A stretch of DNA of 52,401 bases from Planctomycetia bacterium (GCA_030527015.1 JAUNBR010000021.1:1-52401); one strand, 5' to 3'. Shown: positions 7,159 through 15,780, counted from the stretch's first letter. The notes: a model not told the origin generated them from the sequence alone. Numbers and translations are program-made.

Positions 7159-8145
7159 ATGTTTCTTTCTTTGGTTATACCGGTTTATAATGAAGAAGAA
7201 AGTCTTCAGGAACTGATTCGTCAAATTGAGGAAGTTTGTGCGCAGAATCATTATGAAAAAGAAGTGATTTTCGTGGATGATGGTTCCTCCGACACTTCCT
7301 GGGAGATTATTTCTTCACTGGCAGCGGAAAAATCTTATATTCACGCAGTCCGATTTCGCAGAAATTTTGGAAAAGCTGCGGCGCTGGAGGCGGGGTTTTC
7401 CCGTGCGAAAGGAGAATTTGTGATGACCATGGACGCGGATTTACAGGATGATCCTGCGGAAATACCAAATTTTCTATCAAAAATGTCGGAAGGTTATGAC
7501 GTGGTAAGCGGCTGGAAAAAAGTGCGCCATGATCCGTGGCATAAAGTGTATCCGTCTCGGCTTTTTAATAAAATGGTCAGCTCTTTAACTGGTGTAACTC
7601 TGCATGACCATAATTGTGGGATGAAATGTTATCGCGCGCAGGTATTAAAAGAAGTCGCGATTTACGGAGAACGGCACCGATTTATTCCGGTACTGGCAGG
7701 TGCCAGAGGGTTTCGTGTGACGGAAGTCGTCATTCAGCACAGGGCACGGAAATTTGGCGTTTCGAAGTATGGTTTTTCTCGATTTTTGAAGGGATTTCTT
7801 GATTTATTGAGTGTAAAACTGGCCACCACATATGGCCAGCGCCCGCTGCACGTTATGGGAGGAGCCGCGGTGGTAATGTGGCTTTTCGCGGCGCTACTTT
7901 TTTTACTGAACATTTTAATTTCAGTTACCTTCACGTCTTTTCACTCTTTCTTTAACACGTGCACGCACACGATTTCCTATTTTTGCGGTTATTTTGGCAT
8001 GATGCTTATGGCCTGCGGAATCACGGCAGAATTAATTACGGCGTTTTATCAGCAGGGCATGAAACATTCACAGACTAATTTTTCCATACAAGAAATCATC
8101 CGAGATCCGGAACCCACCGATTCTTCGCCATCCGTGATGAAATAA
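7159..8145 (+). CDS. Polyprenyl-phosphate glycosyltransferase (GT2, DPM1/GtrB-like)
   Basis: The protein (328 aa) transfers a sugar from a nucleotide donor to a lipid phosphate carrier at the inner membrane. The GT2 N-terminal domain shows VIPVYNEEESL, VDDGSSDTS, FRRNFGKAAALEAGF and the DxD-like DADLQDDP. Two C-terminal membrane helices (about 235-258 and 268-298) are as in ArnC, GtrB and bacterial DPM synthases. The start is well supported by AGGAGAA ten bases upstream of the ATG. The preceding gene encodes a flippase-like membrane protein on the same strand. The specific sugar and carrier cannot be inferred. Confidence 0.9.
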   Translation: MFLSLVIPVYNEEESLQELIRQIEEVCAQNHYEKEVIFVDDGSSDTSWEIISSLAAEKSYIHAVRFRRNFGKAAALEAGFSRAKGEFVMTMDADLQDDPAEIPNFLSKMSEGYDVVSGWKKVRHDPWHKVYPSRLFNKMVSSLTGVTLHDHNCGMKCYRAQVLKEVAIYGERHRFIPVLAGARGFRVTEVVIQHRARKFGVSKYGFSRFLKGFLDLLSVKLATTYGQRPLHVMGGAAVVMWLFAALLFLLNILISVTFTSFHSFFNTCTHTISYFCGYFGMMLMACGITAELITAFYQQGMKHSQTNFSIQEIIRDPEPTDSSPSVMK

Positions 8146-8171
8146 TATCTCGGCACATAACATCATTTTCA

Positions 8172-8198
8172 TTCTTTCTAATATTTTGTCATGGTAAT
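8172..8198 (+). repeat. 27-bp duplicated flank of a family A copy
   Basis: TTCTTTCTAATATTTTGTCA and the following GGTAAT recur at 11058-11084 with one mismatch, and in both places a family A left arm follows at once. The duplicated unit therefore includes sequence outside the palindrome. Confidence 0.7.
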
Positions 8199-8354
8199 TA
8201 TGTCCGATGCACTATAAATTTCCGCTTTCCCGGCATTTTGTTTCGCTGAAAAGACCTGCTTTCAGAACCGCAAAAAACGGAAATTTAAGTATTCACACAA
8301 AAAGGCATGCTTTCAGAGCTATAAAAAACGGAATTTTAATGGAAAACCAGTATA
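8199..8354 (+). repeat. Family A palindrome plus an extra right half
   Basis: A nearly full copy (8199-8290, missing its terminal GGAACCAGTATA) is followed by a second right half (8301-8354) that ends GGAAAACCAGTATA. This looks like recombination between, or decay of, two head-to-tail copies. Confidence 0.75.
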
Positions 8355-8408
8355 AAATAAACGCAGAGTAGTGGAATGAAATTTTATCGTGTGGGAATGC
8401 CGGATGAA

Positions 8409-8446
8409 AGAACCAGAACTTTCCGTTTTCTCAAAATTCTGGTTCT
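8409..8446 (-). terminator. Possible terminator hairpin
   Basis: AGAACCAGAA (8409-8418) pairs perfectly with TTCTGGTTCT (8437-8446). It is 130 bp past the stop of the minus-strand DUF1559 gene and lacks a convincing T run, so termination is uncertain. Confidence 0.3.
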
Positions 8447-8576
8447 CCTTCATTTTCTGTTTTGTTTCGCGTCAAAAAACAGGTTTCTTTTTTTAAAAAA
8501 ACGGAATGGTGAAAAAATATTTTTTCCTGTTTTCAGTAAACATCAGAAAAAAGTAAACCGTAGGGAATGCGTGAGA

Positions 8577-9548
8577 TTAATTGGTGTATAACGTCAGATC
8601 GACCACCTGTCCGTCCGCCTTATTCAGGAGGTTATGAAAGACGGTCGTGGAGGTTCCGTAACGAATGCGTTTTACTGAACTATCACAGAAAACGGCGGAA
8701 AATGAATCGGTATGAGGGCCTCCGAAAGCATAATAAAAGTTTTTTCCGTATCCCGGCACGTCTTGCCGTGGGGTATATATTAAATTACTGCGGTAACCCC
8801 AGCGAACTTTATCGCGAGAGTCTCCACTTAAAGCAGGTTCATTATCGCTATCACACATACCGTCAAAATAATTATCAGGATTTAGGTATTTTTCACCCAC
8901 CAGAAGCGTGTTCGACGGTCCGTCCGTGATTTGTCCGACGGTGGTAACATTATAGCCCGTGACGATTCCGTCCGTGGTCATAGGCACTTTCTCATCTTCC
9001 CATTTCTGATAACTCGTTCCCCCGTTTATGGCGTAATCGGCACGAAAGTTTCCCGCATTCAGAGAAGCTTTGTCTGCGTTTTTATAGTCCGATCCATGGT
9101 AAGATGGATATATCTGGGATGAACGCCGGGTGGGACATGTATAAATGGATATGGGCGTCTGGCTCATCTTCGTCGTGCGAGTTTTCTTCCCTGAATCTGA
9201 ATACGTTTCCATTCCAGGTGAATCAAACAGCGTTTTATTATCCATATACGGTAAAATCGTATATAAAAAACCTCCTGGCTGCTCGATTCCAAAACCACAT
9301 GCGGGATCCCCGATCCAACAAGAACCCCAGCCTCCTGCGGGATAATGCTGTACGCGAGATTCCATGTTTATGATGGCTTTCCCGATCTGGTTTAAGTTAT
9401 TATCGCACTGCACGCGACGAGCCGTTTCCGTAACATTACCGATCGCTGGCAAAAGTAAACCCATTAACATGCCGATGATGATTATGACGACTAATAATTC
9501 AATTAATGTAAACCCTCGATGCTTGAGGGTATGCGAATAATAATACAT
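8577..9548 (-). CDS. DUF1559 protein with prepilin-type N-terminus
   Basis: This 323-residue protein belongs to the DUF1559 (SBP_bac_10) family expanded in planctomycetes. After a short basic leader it has the type IV prepilin signal RGFTLIELLVV, with the cleavage glycine and Glu at +5, then a 20-residue hydrophobic helix and the conserved QCDNNLNQIGKAIINMES segment. The C-terminus keeps the family's HxxxxxxVFCDSSVKRI and GQVVD motifs. It is expected to be a pseudopilin-like envelope or secreted protein, processed by prepilin peptidase. The start is supported by GAGG eight bases upstream of the ATG. The function of the family is unknown. A possible terminator hairpin lies downstream. Confidence 0.93.
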   Translation of the reverse strand: MYYYSHTLKHRGFTLIELLVVIIIIGMLMGLLLPAIGNVTETARRVQCDNNLNQIGKAIINMESRVQHYPAGGWGSCWIGDPACGFGIEQPGGFLYTILPYMDNKTLFDSPGMETYSDSGKKTRTTKMSQTPISIYTCPTRRSSQIYPSYHGSDYKNADKASLNAGNFRADYAINGGTSYQKWEDEKVPMTTDGIVTGYNVTTVGQITDGPSNTLLVGEKYLNPDNYFDGMCDSDNEPALSGDSRDKVRWGYRSNLIYTPRQDVPGYGKNFYYAFGGPHTDSFSAVFCDSSVKRIRYGTSTTVFHNLLNKADGQVVDLTLYTN

Positions 9549-9649
9549 GTTTTTGCCTCGTGTATGCTGATATGAACTTTCTTCTCGCTTATCTTTCCGA
9601 ATCTCTCTGGAAATGCGCTTCCACTAAAAAACTTTATACCTTTTTTACT

Positions 9650-9754
9650 TATACTGGTTCCATTTTAAATTTCCGTTTTGTGCGGCTCTGACTGCAGGCA
9701 TTTTCAGCGAAGCTAAATGTCGGAGAAGCGAAATTTTATAGTGTATCGGGTATA
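9650..9754 (-). repeat. Family A palindrome, full length
   Basis: TATACTGGTTCCATTTTAAA ... ATAGTGTATCGGGTATA, 105 bp. It lies about 100 bp upstream of the DUF1559 start. Confidence 0.9.
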
Positions 9755-10001
9755 AAAACTTCCTTTTACGCCAAGCTGTGAAAAATCCTGACTTTTCGTT
9801 CTTTATTCCGATTCTCTAATGTTTTTTTCGGACTCCGCCGACAGACCGTCATTTGGCTTACAGAAAATACTGAAAATTATCACACCACATAAAATTAAAT
9901 TTTATGGATGTCAGTATATTCATGTAAAAAATACTTTTATGTTTCCATAAAGAAACACCTCATCTATTATTTTACGTTATGATATTACATAAAGTTCCAT
10001 T
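9755..10001. other. Spacer with no supported gene
   Basis: AT-rich; nothing recognised besides the flanking palindromes. Confidence 0.4.
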
Positions 10002-10097
10002 TATACTGCTGCTTTTACTTTAAATTTCCGTTTTATGTGGCTCTGAAAACAGGCTCACTTTCAAAAAAAGGAAAATACTGGAAGGATGAAAATTTAT
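10002..10097 (-). repeat. Family A palindrome overlapping the ribF stop codon
   Basis: TATACTGCTGCTTTTACTTT ... GATGAAAATTTATGG. The centre is divergent. The terminal AAATTTAT supplies the TAA stop codon of ribF (10094-10096), so the element, or its decay, defines the protein's end. Confidence 0.7.
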
Positions 10098-11047
10098 GGC
10101 GTTTCTGAAATATTATATTTTTTTGATGTGAAAATTTCACGTACGGCCAAAATATCTTTTTTTACCTGCTGAATCAGTGCTTCTTGAGAGGGAAAGGAAA
10201 TGATTTCACGCAAAAAAGCTAAAAAATCCACTTTCAGAAGTTTTCCATAAATGGAATTATGAAAATCTAGAATGTGAATTTCCACTTTAGGTATCGTTTC
10301 GCGGAAAGTACGATTCGGCCCGATATGAATTGCGGCGGGATAAAAACAGTCATTATAAAATACACGTCCTGCATAAATCGCATGCCGTGGGAGAAGAGTG
10401 TCGATCGCTTCAAGATTCGCGGTGGGAAAACCGAGTGTTCGTCCGCGCGCCAGTCCATGAATGACCATACCCCGGATACGGTACGGACATGTCAGTAACT
10501 GATTCGCCTCCACGATCATTCCGTCTGTAATAAGTTGTCTTATGCGTGAGCTGGAAACGATTTCTCCGCTGGTAATAACCGGCTGAACCAGTTCACAGGT
10601 CATGTGATGAATGGCGCACAGAGTGCTTAACGTCTGTGTATTTCCAGAGCGGTGATGCCCGAAAAAGAAATTCGTTCCTTCCACGACATGAGTCGCGGCG
10701 AGTTTTTCACAGAGGATATAATGGAAAAATTCTTCAGCACTCCATGTAAGAATCGTGGGAGTGGTGGGGCAGGCGATTACTGCGTCGACTCCCAGGCGTC
10801 CGAGAAGTTTCGCTTTCCGATTAATCCACGTTAACGGCTGCGGAGCACGTTCGGGATGTAATATACACGCCGGATGCGGATGAAACGTAAAAACCACGGA
10901 GGGTGTATGGTGGCTTTTACTGTAAGAAGTGATGCGTTCTATCAGTTTCGCGTGACCACGATGAACGCCATCAAAATTTCCGATCGTTACCGCGCCGTGA
11001 CGTAAATTGGAAGGTATTTCGAGAGTTTCCAAGAGAATCATACTCAT
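10094..11047 (-). CDS. ribF: Bifunctional riboflavin kinase / FAD synthetase
   Basis: RibF (317 aa, the usual length) phosphorylates riboflavin to FMN and adenylylates FMN to FAD in the cytoplasm. The N-terminal nucleotidyltransferase domain shows VTIGNFDGVHRGH and the SSSRIRQLI motif. The C-terminal kinase domain shows YRIRGMVIHGLARGRTLGFP with the TAN signature, and the FHNSIYGKLLKVDFLAFLR segment. All key motifs are present. The ATG at 11047 is preceded by a weak AGAAAG. The stop codon lies inside a family A palindrome. No FMN riboswitch is visible upstream, where instead a 27-bp sequence duplicated from 8172 lies. Confidence 0.95.
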   Translation of the reverse strand: MSMILLETLEIPSNLRHGAVTIGNFDGVHRGHAKLIERITSYSKSHHTPSVVFTFHPHPACILHPERAPQPLTWINRKAKLLGRLGVDAVIACPTTPTILTWSAEEFFHYILCEKLAATHVVEGTNFFFGHHRSGNTQTLSTLCAIHHMTCELVQPVITSGEIVSSSRIRQLITDGMIVEANQLLTCPYRIRGMVIHGLARGRTLGFPTANLEAIDTLLPRHAIYAGRVFYNDCFYPAAIHIGPNRTFRETIPKVEIHILDFHNSIYGKLLKVDFLAFLREIISFPSQEALIQQVKKDILAVREIFTSKKYNISETP

Positions 11048-11057
11048 GAAAATAATT

Positions 11058-11084
11058 TTCTTTCTAGTATTTTGTCATGGTAAT
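11058..11084 (+). repeat. 27-bp duplicated flank, second copy
   Basis: Matches 8172-8198 with one mismatch and likewise runs directly into a family A left arm. It sits 11 bp from the ribF start codon, so it may include ribF promoter sequence. Confidence 0.7.
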
Positions 11085-11124
11085 TATGCCCGATGCACTA
11101 TAAATTTCCGCTTTTCCGGCATTT
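11085..11124 (+). repeat. Family A left-half fragment
   Basis: TATGCCCGATGCACTATAAA through CCGGCATT, cut at the inner hairpin by the full copy that starts at 11125. The matching right half is not found after that copy. Confidence 0.75.
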
Positions 11125-11230
11125 TATATCCGATACACTATAAAATTCCGCTTTCCCAGCATTTTTGTTTCACTAAAAAGGCCTGCTTTCAGAGCCTCAA
11201 AAAACGGAATTTTAAACGAGAACCAGTATA
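11125..11230 (+). repeat. Family A palindrome, full length, inside a fragment
   Basis: TATATCCGATACACTATAAA ... AACGAGAACCAGTATA, inner hairpin AGCATTTTTGTTTCACTAAAAAGGC. It begins in the GGCATTTT stem of the fragment upstream. Confidence 0.88.
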
Positions 11231-11530
11231 AAATGAAAAAAATCTTTTTCTGTGACGAAATTAAACAGAACTTTAAATGATTTCTTTCATATTACGCCAC
11301 ATGATAATTTATAAAATATATTGTAGTGATTTTTTATGAGAATACAAGAGCTGATTTTAAAAAATTCCAGCAGAAAAAGACCGTGCGTTATGTTTTCTGC
11401 AGCTCTTGAATATATACAGAGAATCTGGTATACTAAAAAAAGAGATGATCTTCAGAAATCATACTGTTTCTGTGGCGTATCAAAAAAATGAAAATTAACC
11501 CTATATAAAATCATATAATTCTATAATATT
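11231..11530. other. Spacer with no supported gene
   Basis: AT-rich, 300 bp between a palindrome and the CAP-domain gene. No consensus promoter recognised. Confidence 0.4.
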
Positions 11531-12706
11531 ATGAAAAATAAATTTTTTATGAATCGATTTTTTCTGTGTATTACGCTGTGCGTAACTGGAATTTTGATTT
11601 CCAAGATGGCATTTCATTCAGGTTTATGGTCGGATCCTCCATTTTCAGTGAAATTATATGCAGAAGAAATTATAACGGAAAGCGGACAAAAACACCAGAA
11701 AAAAAAGACAAAAAGTCAAAATTATTCAGGAAAAGTTTCGTCGGAGGAAAAACGGGAATCGCCTAATATTATTATCGCGTTAAAAAAAGAGCAGGATGAC
11801 GAAAAAAAAATTGAAATGCTTCAGACCGTGAAAGATATTAAAACGGTGGAACAGATATTAAAAAGTATGAAGAAAGAAACCCAGTGTGCGTTAAAATCGT
11901 ACCAGAATAGTTTTTCACAGGCGGCAAAAAAAGCAGTTTCCCAGCGAATTAAAGAAAGAAAAAATAATTCACTGAAAAATAAAATAGATGTGGTGAAAAA
12001 TCTGCAAAAAAGTGACTTTACGAAAGAGGATGTACAGACAAAAATACAGCCGGTGGTGGATGAAATGCTGGAAATGTGCTGGGTGGATCCGGAAACACTG
12101 GTGGCGGAAAATGAAAAAGTAGCGGAAGATCGCAAAAATTTTCTGAAAAAAATGCGGTTCCATGATGCATGCGTGGAAGTATATAATGAACTGATTTCTT
12201 CAGATTCAGAAATGAAAAAAAAGCAGACCACAGAAGAAATATTAAAATTAATTGAATTCGATTTAATTTTGTCCGCGTTACCGGTTTCCGCTCAAGGAAA
12301 AAAAATACTGAAAGTAAATCAGAATCTTAGTTTAACGATCGATTTTCAGGAAGCTCTGTGTATTTCTTATATAAATCGTTATCGGATTTTGTTGGAACGA
12401 GAACCGTTTCTTGTGGATCTGGGGCTGTGCGCGGTGGCCCGGGATCATAGTCATGATATGGCGACAGAAGGATTTTTCTCGCATACCAGTCCGATAAAAG
12501 GAAAATCTTCTTTCACTGATCGCGCGAAAAGGATGGGTGTAAAAGGGGCAAATTCTGAAAATATATACATGGGAAGTTCAGAAGGGAAGAGTAGTGCCTG
12601 CGGGTGGTTTTATAGTCCGGGACATCATAAAAATATGATGAATTCAGCAAAACGTGTAGGTGTGGGACGTTTTGGTGTACATTATACGATGATGACAGGA
12701 GGTTAA
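11531..12706 (+). CDS. Secreted CAP (SCP/PR-1) domain protein
   Basis: The 391-residue protein has an N-terminal signal or anchor helix (about 8-27) and a long Lys/Glu-rich, probably helical middle (about 45-270). A C-terminal CAP domain covers about 285-391. CAP signatures are NRYRILLEREPFLVDLGLCA, ARDHSHDMATEGFFSHTSP with one conserved His, the Glu of SENIYMGSSEG, and GWFYSPGHHKNMM with the second His. These make the usual His/Glu cavity. The domain ends at VGRFGVHYTMMTGG, slightly short but complete in its core. CAP proteins are extracytoplasmic and of varied or unknown activity. The gene stands alone, with a weak ribosome binding site. Confidence 0.85.
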   Translation: MKNKFFMNRFFLCITLCVTGILISKMAFHSGLWSDPPFSVKLYAEEIITESGQKHQKKKTKSQNYSGKVSSEEKRESPNIIIALKKEQDDEKKIEMLQTVKDIKTVEQILKSMKKETQCALKSYQNSFSQAAKKAVSQRIKERKNNSLKNKIDVVKNLQKSDFTKEDVQTKIQPVVDEMLEMCWVDPETLVAENEKVAEDRKNFLKKMRFHDACVEVYNELISSDSEMKKKQTTEEILKLIEFDLILSALPVSAQGKKILKVNQNLSLTIDFQEALCISYINRYRILLEREPFLVDLGLCAVARDHSHDMATEGFFSHTSPIKGKSSFTDRAKRMGVKGANSENIYMGSSEGKSSACGWFYSPGHHKNMMNSAKRVGVGRFGVHYTMMTGG

Positions 12707-12863
12707 TGGATAAGAGTGTGTGGGATTATGAAATACGTTTTTTATACCGGAAGGTTTTCTCTGATTTTATCTCAGACATACCACTAAATTTCTGTTTTTT
12801 TCAGAAATTCTCTCTACATAAAACGTGTATTTTACACAGCATGAAACCGGAATTTACCCCCGA
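12707..12863. other. Spacer with a weak hairpin
   Basis: AATTTCTG (12787-12794) pairs with CAGAAATT (12802-12809), but no T run follows. Nothing else recognised. Confidence 0.3.
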
Positions 12864-12971
12864 AGCATGATAAACTTTCTGCGTTCCCTGTCCGCCGAAA
12901 AACAGGCCGGCATCTTGTTTCGCTGAAAATTTTGGTTTTTATGTAGTTCAGGATCAGAAATTTTAACCAGG
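12864..12971 (+). repeat. Family A palindrome, subtype with a CCTGT/ACAGG hairpin
   Basis: Degraded arms surround TCTTGTTTCGCTGAAAA. An added segment CCCTGTCCGCCGAAAAACAG (12887-12906) lies left of the GCCGGCA. Read in reverse it matches the inserts at 27353 and 45242. Confidence 0.6.
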
Positions 12972-13081
12972 CAGCTGCTGACAGGAAAGTAAAAAACGGT
13001 AACGAGATTTTTTAGTGTATGACGTATAAAATGGCTTTAGGTTAGGACCTGATTATGGCCAGACCGACAGAATTATAAGGG

Positions 13082-13186
13082 TATACCTGATGCACTATAA
13101 ATTTCCGTTTCCCTGGCATTTATTTCGTTAAAAATGTCTGGCATTCAGAGCAGTAGAAAACGGAAATTTAAAGGAAAAACAGGATA
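13082..13186 (+). repeat. Family A palindrome, full length, abutting the accA stop
   Basis: TATACCTGATGCACTATAAA ... AAAGGAAAAACAGGATA. It ends 5 bp from the accA stop codon on the opposite strand. Confidence 0.85.
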
Positions 13187-13191
13187 AAAAA

Positions 13192-14196
13192 TTATAGAGT
13201 ATCTGAAGCGGAAATATTCTCAGAAGGCGAAGGATTATTTTCAGTAGAATCACAAAAAACACCCAGACGACGAAATTTTTCATAACGTGTTTCCAGAAGT
13301 GTGTCCATGGGAACGTTTAAAAGCTCTCGAAGAGTGGTGCGTAAATAAGATTTTATGTTGCCGGCCATGAGTCGTGGATCCCGGTGGGCACCGCCTAAAG
13401 GCTCAGGAATAACTGCGTCGATCACGCCGAAATTTTTCAGGTCTTTTGACGTAAATCGTAGAGCTTCCGCAGCTTTTTGTTTATGTTCTCCACTTTTCCA
13501 GAGAATGCCCGCGCATCCTTCAGGACTTATGACGGAATAATATGCGTGCTCAAGCATCGCGACTCGGTCTCCCACTCCGATTCCCACCGCGCCACCTGAA
13601 CCACCTTCACCAATAATAATGCAGATAATGGGCGTTCTCAGACAAGACATCTCATACATGGCCTGAGCGATAATGTACGCCTGCCCACGTTCTTCGGCAC
13701 CCACACCAGGCCAGGCTCCAGGGGTGTCGATCAGGCAGATAACAGGCAGATGAAATTTTTCTGCCAGTTTCATTTTTTGAATGGCTTTTCGGTATCCTTC
13801 AGGGTGTGCGCATCCAAAATAACACTCATTTCTTTCCTGAATATTTTTCCCTTTTTGGTGTCCGATTACCATGACTCGAATACTGTCCAGTTTTGCCCAG
13901 CCAGTACGAATGGCGTGATCATCTCCAAAAAATCGGTCACCATGCAGCTCTACAAAATCATCGAAAGCGAAATTTAGGTAATCCGAAGTCTGTGGCCGAT
14001 TCGGATGCCTGGCGACTTCCACCGTATCCCATGCGGAAAGATTCTGATAAATTTTTCGTTTCAGCTCCAGTAATTCACGCCGTAAATTCATCACCGAACC
14101 GCGTAAATCAGGAGCATTTTCAGAAGATCTCTCCAGCTGTTCCAGACGTGTTTCCAGTTCATAAATTGGCCGCTCAAAAGAAAGTTGGTGTTCCAT
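13192..14196 (-). CDS. accA: Acetyl-CoA carboxylase, carboxyltransferase alpha subunit
   Basis: AccA (334 aa) pairs with AccD to transfer the carboxyl group from carboxybiotin to acetyl-CoA, giving malonyl-CoA for fatty-acid synthesis. Characteristic segments are EHQLSFERPIYELE at the N-terminus, ELHGDRFFGDDHAI, GHQKGKNIQERN, CLIDTPGAWPGVGAEERGQA and IGEGGSGGAVGIGVGDRVAM. I chose the ATG at 14196 because the frame upstream only reaches a TTG at 14238 through AT-rich sequence that does not belong to the family. The C-terminal 25 residues (SPSENISAS) are a variable Ser/Asn-rich tail. accD is not in the window. A family A palindrome lies 69 bp upstream and another 5 bp downstream. Confidence 0.94.
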   Translation of the reverse strand: MEHQLSFERPIYELETRLEQLERSSENAPDLRGSVMNLRRELLELKRKIYQNLSAWDTVEVARHPNRPQTSDYLNFAFDDFVELHGDRFFGDDHAIRTGWAKLDSIRVMVIGHQKGKNIQERNECYFGCAHPEGYRKAIQKMKLAEKFHLPVICLIDTPGAWPGVGAEERGQAYIIAQAMYEMSCLRTPIICIIIGEGGSGGAVGIGVGDRVAMLEHAYYSVISPEGCAGILWKSGEHKQKAAEALRFTSKDLKNFGVIDAVIPEPLGGAHRDPRLMAGNIKSYLRTTLRELLNVPMDTLLETRYEKFRRLGVFCDSTENNPSPSENISASDTL

Positions 14197-14264
14197 TATA
14201 TTTATATATTCTGAAAAAATGAATTTTTTTATTTCCAATAAACGATAAGTACCTAATATACTAT

Positions 14265-14365
14265 TATACTGGTTCCATTTTAAAATTCCGTTTTGTGCGG
14301 CTCTAAAAGCATTTTCAGCGAAGCAAAATGCCGGTGAAGCGGAATTTTATAGTGTATCGGGTATA
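14265..14365 (-). repeat. Family A palindrome upstream of accA
   Basis: TATACTGGTTCCATTTTAAA ... GAATTTTATAGTGTATCGGGTATA in pieces; the centre is shortened to CTAAAAGCATTTTCAGCG. It sits between accA and the kinase gene. Confidence 0.85.
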
Positions 14366-14541
14366 AAAATATGTTTCGTTACATTTTTACTCGCTGAAAA
14401 TGTCTGCCGGATACTTCACTAAAGTAAAATTTTAAGATGAAATCCATATATGTGTGAAATTATTCTCGTGCACACATTTCAGCACACGAATTATCGGTAA
14501 AATCCGTACATGTGTAAAATTATAGAAGAAATGTAAATTTT
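14366..14541. other. Spacer with direct repeats
   Basis: ATATGTGTGAAATTATTCTC (14448-14467) is echoed by ACATGTGTAAAATTATAGAA (14506-14525). No gene seen. Confidence 0.35.
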
Positions 14542-15432
14542 TTAATTTCCTTCTTTTTGTTGGACAATTATCTGAGGTGCCACCGGATTACGTTTAAAAA
14601 TACGAATGGTTTTAAGTTTTGTGAGAAAATCATTAGAAGTCGGCGGTCGGTCGGCAGGTTTTTTGGCCAAAGACTGCTTTATCAGCTGGGTAAATTCAGG
14701 CGTAATATTTTTATTATAAACGTCTACTGGCGGAGGTGCGGTATTTAAATGTTTATGTAAAAGTTCGTTGGAAGTGGTTCCTGTAAAAGGAGGCTGTCCC
14801 GTTACCATTTCAAAAAAAGTACATGCCAGGCTGTAAATGTCCGCGCGCTGATCCAGCGCCTGACCGCGGATCTGCTCAGGTGACATATAACTGCGTGTTC
14901 CCTGTACAGAATTACCTTTTCCAAATAATTTTGCGAGCATACCCTGTGCGCGTACAGAAATTGCGAAATCAATTAATTTCAGTTCACCATTATCATTTAA
15001 TACAAAATTATCGGGTTTTATGTCTCGGTGAACCCATCCTTGAGCATTAAAATAAGCCACACCTTCTGCCATTTTTCGTAAAATATCAGGAAGTTTCCAG
15101 GCATATGTGTCGAGACCCTCTCGGACCAATTTTTTGAGATTTCCAGCTGGAAACCATTCCATGACCAAAAAAGGGCGCTGTACGTCTTCTTCAGCGAAAT
15201 CAAGAATATGAATGACATTCGGATGATCCATTTTCCCGCCCACGGTATACTCTTGGCGGAGCATGGCGATAACTTTTGCCGCTTCTTTTTTGTCTGCGAA
15301 TCTTTTGTCTGTAAGCGTTTTAATCGCGACAAAACATTCGTTTCGATCATCCCGTCCCTGCCATATTTGAGTGTCGGCACCCGTATTTACAGAATTTAAT
15401 AATCTGTATCTTCCTAAATTATTTAAAGCCAC
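14542..15432 (-). CDS. Small soluble Ser/Thr protein kinase with DFA motif
   Basis: This 296-residue protein is a Hanks-type (PknB-like) kinase domain without a membrane helix. The catalytic elements are the VAIK lysine (Lys38), HRDIKPDN (Asp137) and the activation-segment end GTRSYMSPEQIRGQALDQRA with DIYSLACTFFEMVTGQPPFTG. Two features are unusual. The glycine-rich loop (LLNSVNTGADTQIW) keeps only one glycine, and the magnesium-binding DFG is DFA (155-157), although its Asp is retained. Activity is therefore likely but possibly altered. The start is a GTG at 15432 with GGAGG only four bases upstream; an out-of-frame ATG overlaps it. The C-terminus ends in a short basic/Gln tail. Confidence 0.88.
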   Translation of the reverse strand: MALNNLGRYRLLNSVNTGADTQIWQGRDDRNECFVAIKTLTDKRFADKKEAAKVIAMLRQEYTVGGKMDHPNVIHILDFAEEDVQRPFLVMEWFPAGNLKKLVREGLDTYAWKLPDILRKMAEGVAYFNAQGWVHRDIKPDNFVLNDNGELKLIDFAISVRAQGMLAKLFGKGNSVQGTRSYMSPEQIRGQALDQRADIYSLACTFFEMVTGQPPFTGTTSNELLHKHLNTAPPPVDVYNKNITPEFTQLIKQSLAKKPADRPPTSNDFLTKLKTIRIFKRNPVAPQIIVQQKEGN

Positions 15433-15485
15433 ATAACCTCCAGTGAAATTTTTATTTTTAGAAATGATATATGTTTAGCATATCA

Positions 15486-15571
15486 TATGTCTGGCACACG
15501 AAAGATTTTCGGTTTTCCAGGTATTTTGATTACCGAAATACCTGCTTCCGTGGCTGCACCAAAGTAAAATT
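15486..15571 (+). repeat. Family A palindrome, degraded
   Basis: The left arm is weak (TATGTCTGGCACACGAAAG). The inner hairpin GGTATTTTGATTACCGAAATACC keeps a fully paired stem, and GGCTGCACCAAAGTAAAATT is the right half. Confidence 0.5.
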
Positions 15572-15675
15572 TATACAGGTTCTCGTTTAAATTTCCGTTT
15601 TCACGAGAACACGGGAGCCGTGGTGCGTGGCTCCCGGCGGTTTTAAAAGCGGAAATCCAAAATAGTATGAGTATA
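15572..15675 (-). repeat. Family A arms with a GC-rich centre (variant)
   Basis: The left arm TATACAGGTTCTCGTTTAAA is followed not by the usual centre but by CGGGAGCC (15612-15619) and GGCTCCCG (15629-15636), an 8-bp GC-rich stem with a 9-nt loop. A further GTTCTCG/CGAGAAC pair (15579/15603) encloses part of the arm. Confidence 0.6.
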
Positions 15676-15780
15676 AAACAATTTTCTATAAAAATAAACC
15701 TACAAAAAATGCTTTTATACCCGATGCTCTATAAAATATACACAGTACAAAAATTTAATTGTGTACCCGGTGTCATATTT
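15676..15780. other. Spacer with a family A left fragment
   Basis: TATACCCGATGCTCTATAAA at 15716-15735 is a left-arm relic. The rest is unassigned. Confidence 0.4.

Noticed and set aside
8376..8591. 71-codon frame between the glycosyltransferase and DUF1559 genes
   Set aside because: No ribosome binding site; it overlaps the 3' end of the DUF1559 gene and a hairpin.
11048..11110. FMN riboswitch upstream of ribF
   Set aside because: None of the conserved RFN-element blocks are present; the region holds a duplicated flank and a palindrome.
14197..14238. N-terminal extension of accA from a TTG
   Set aside because: The family N-terminus begins at the ATG at 14196, and the upstream codons are AT-rich filler.
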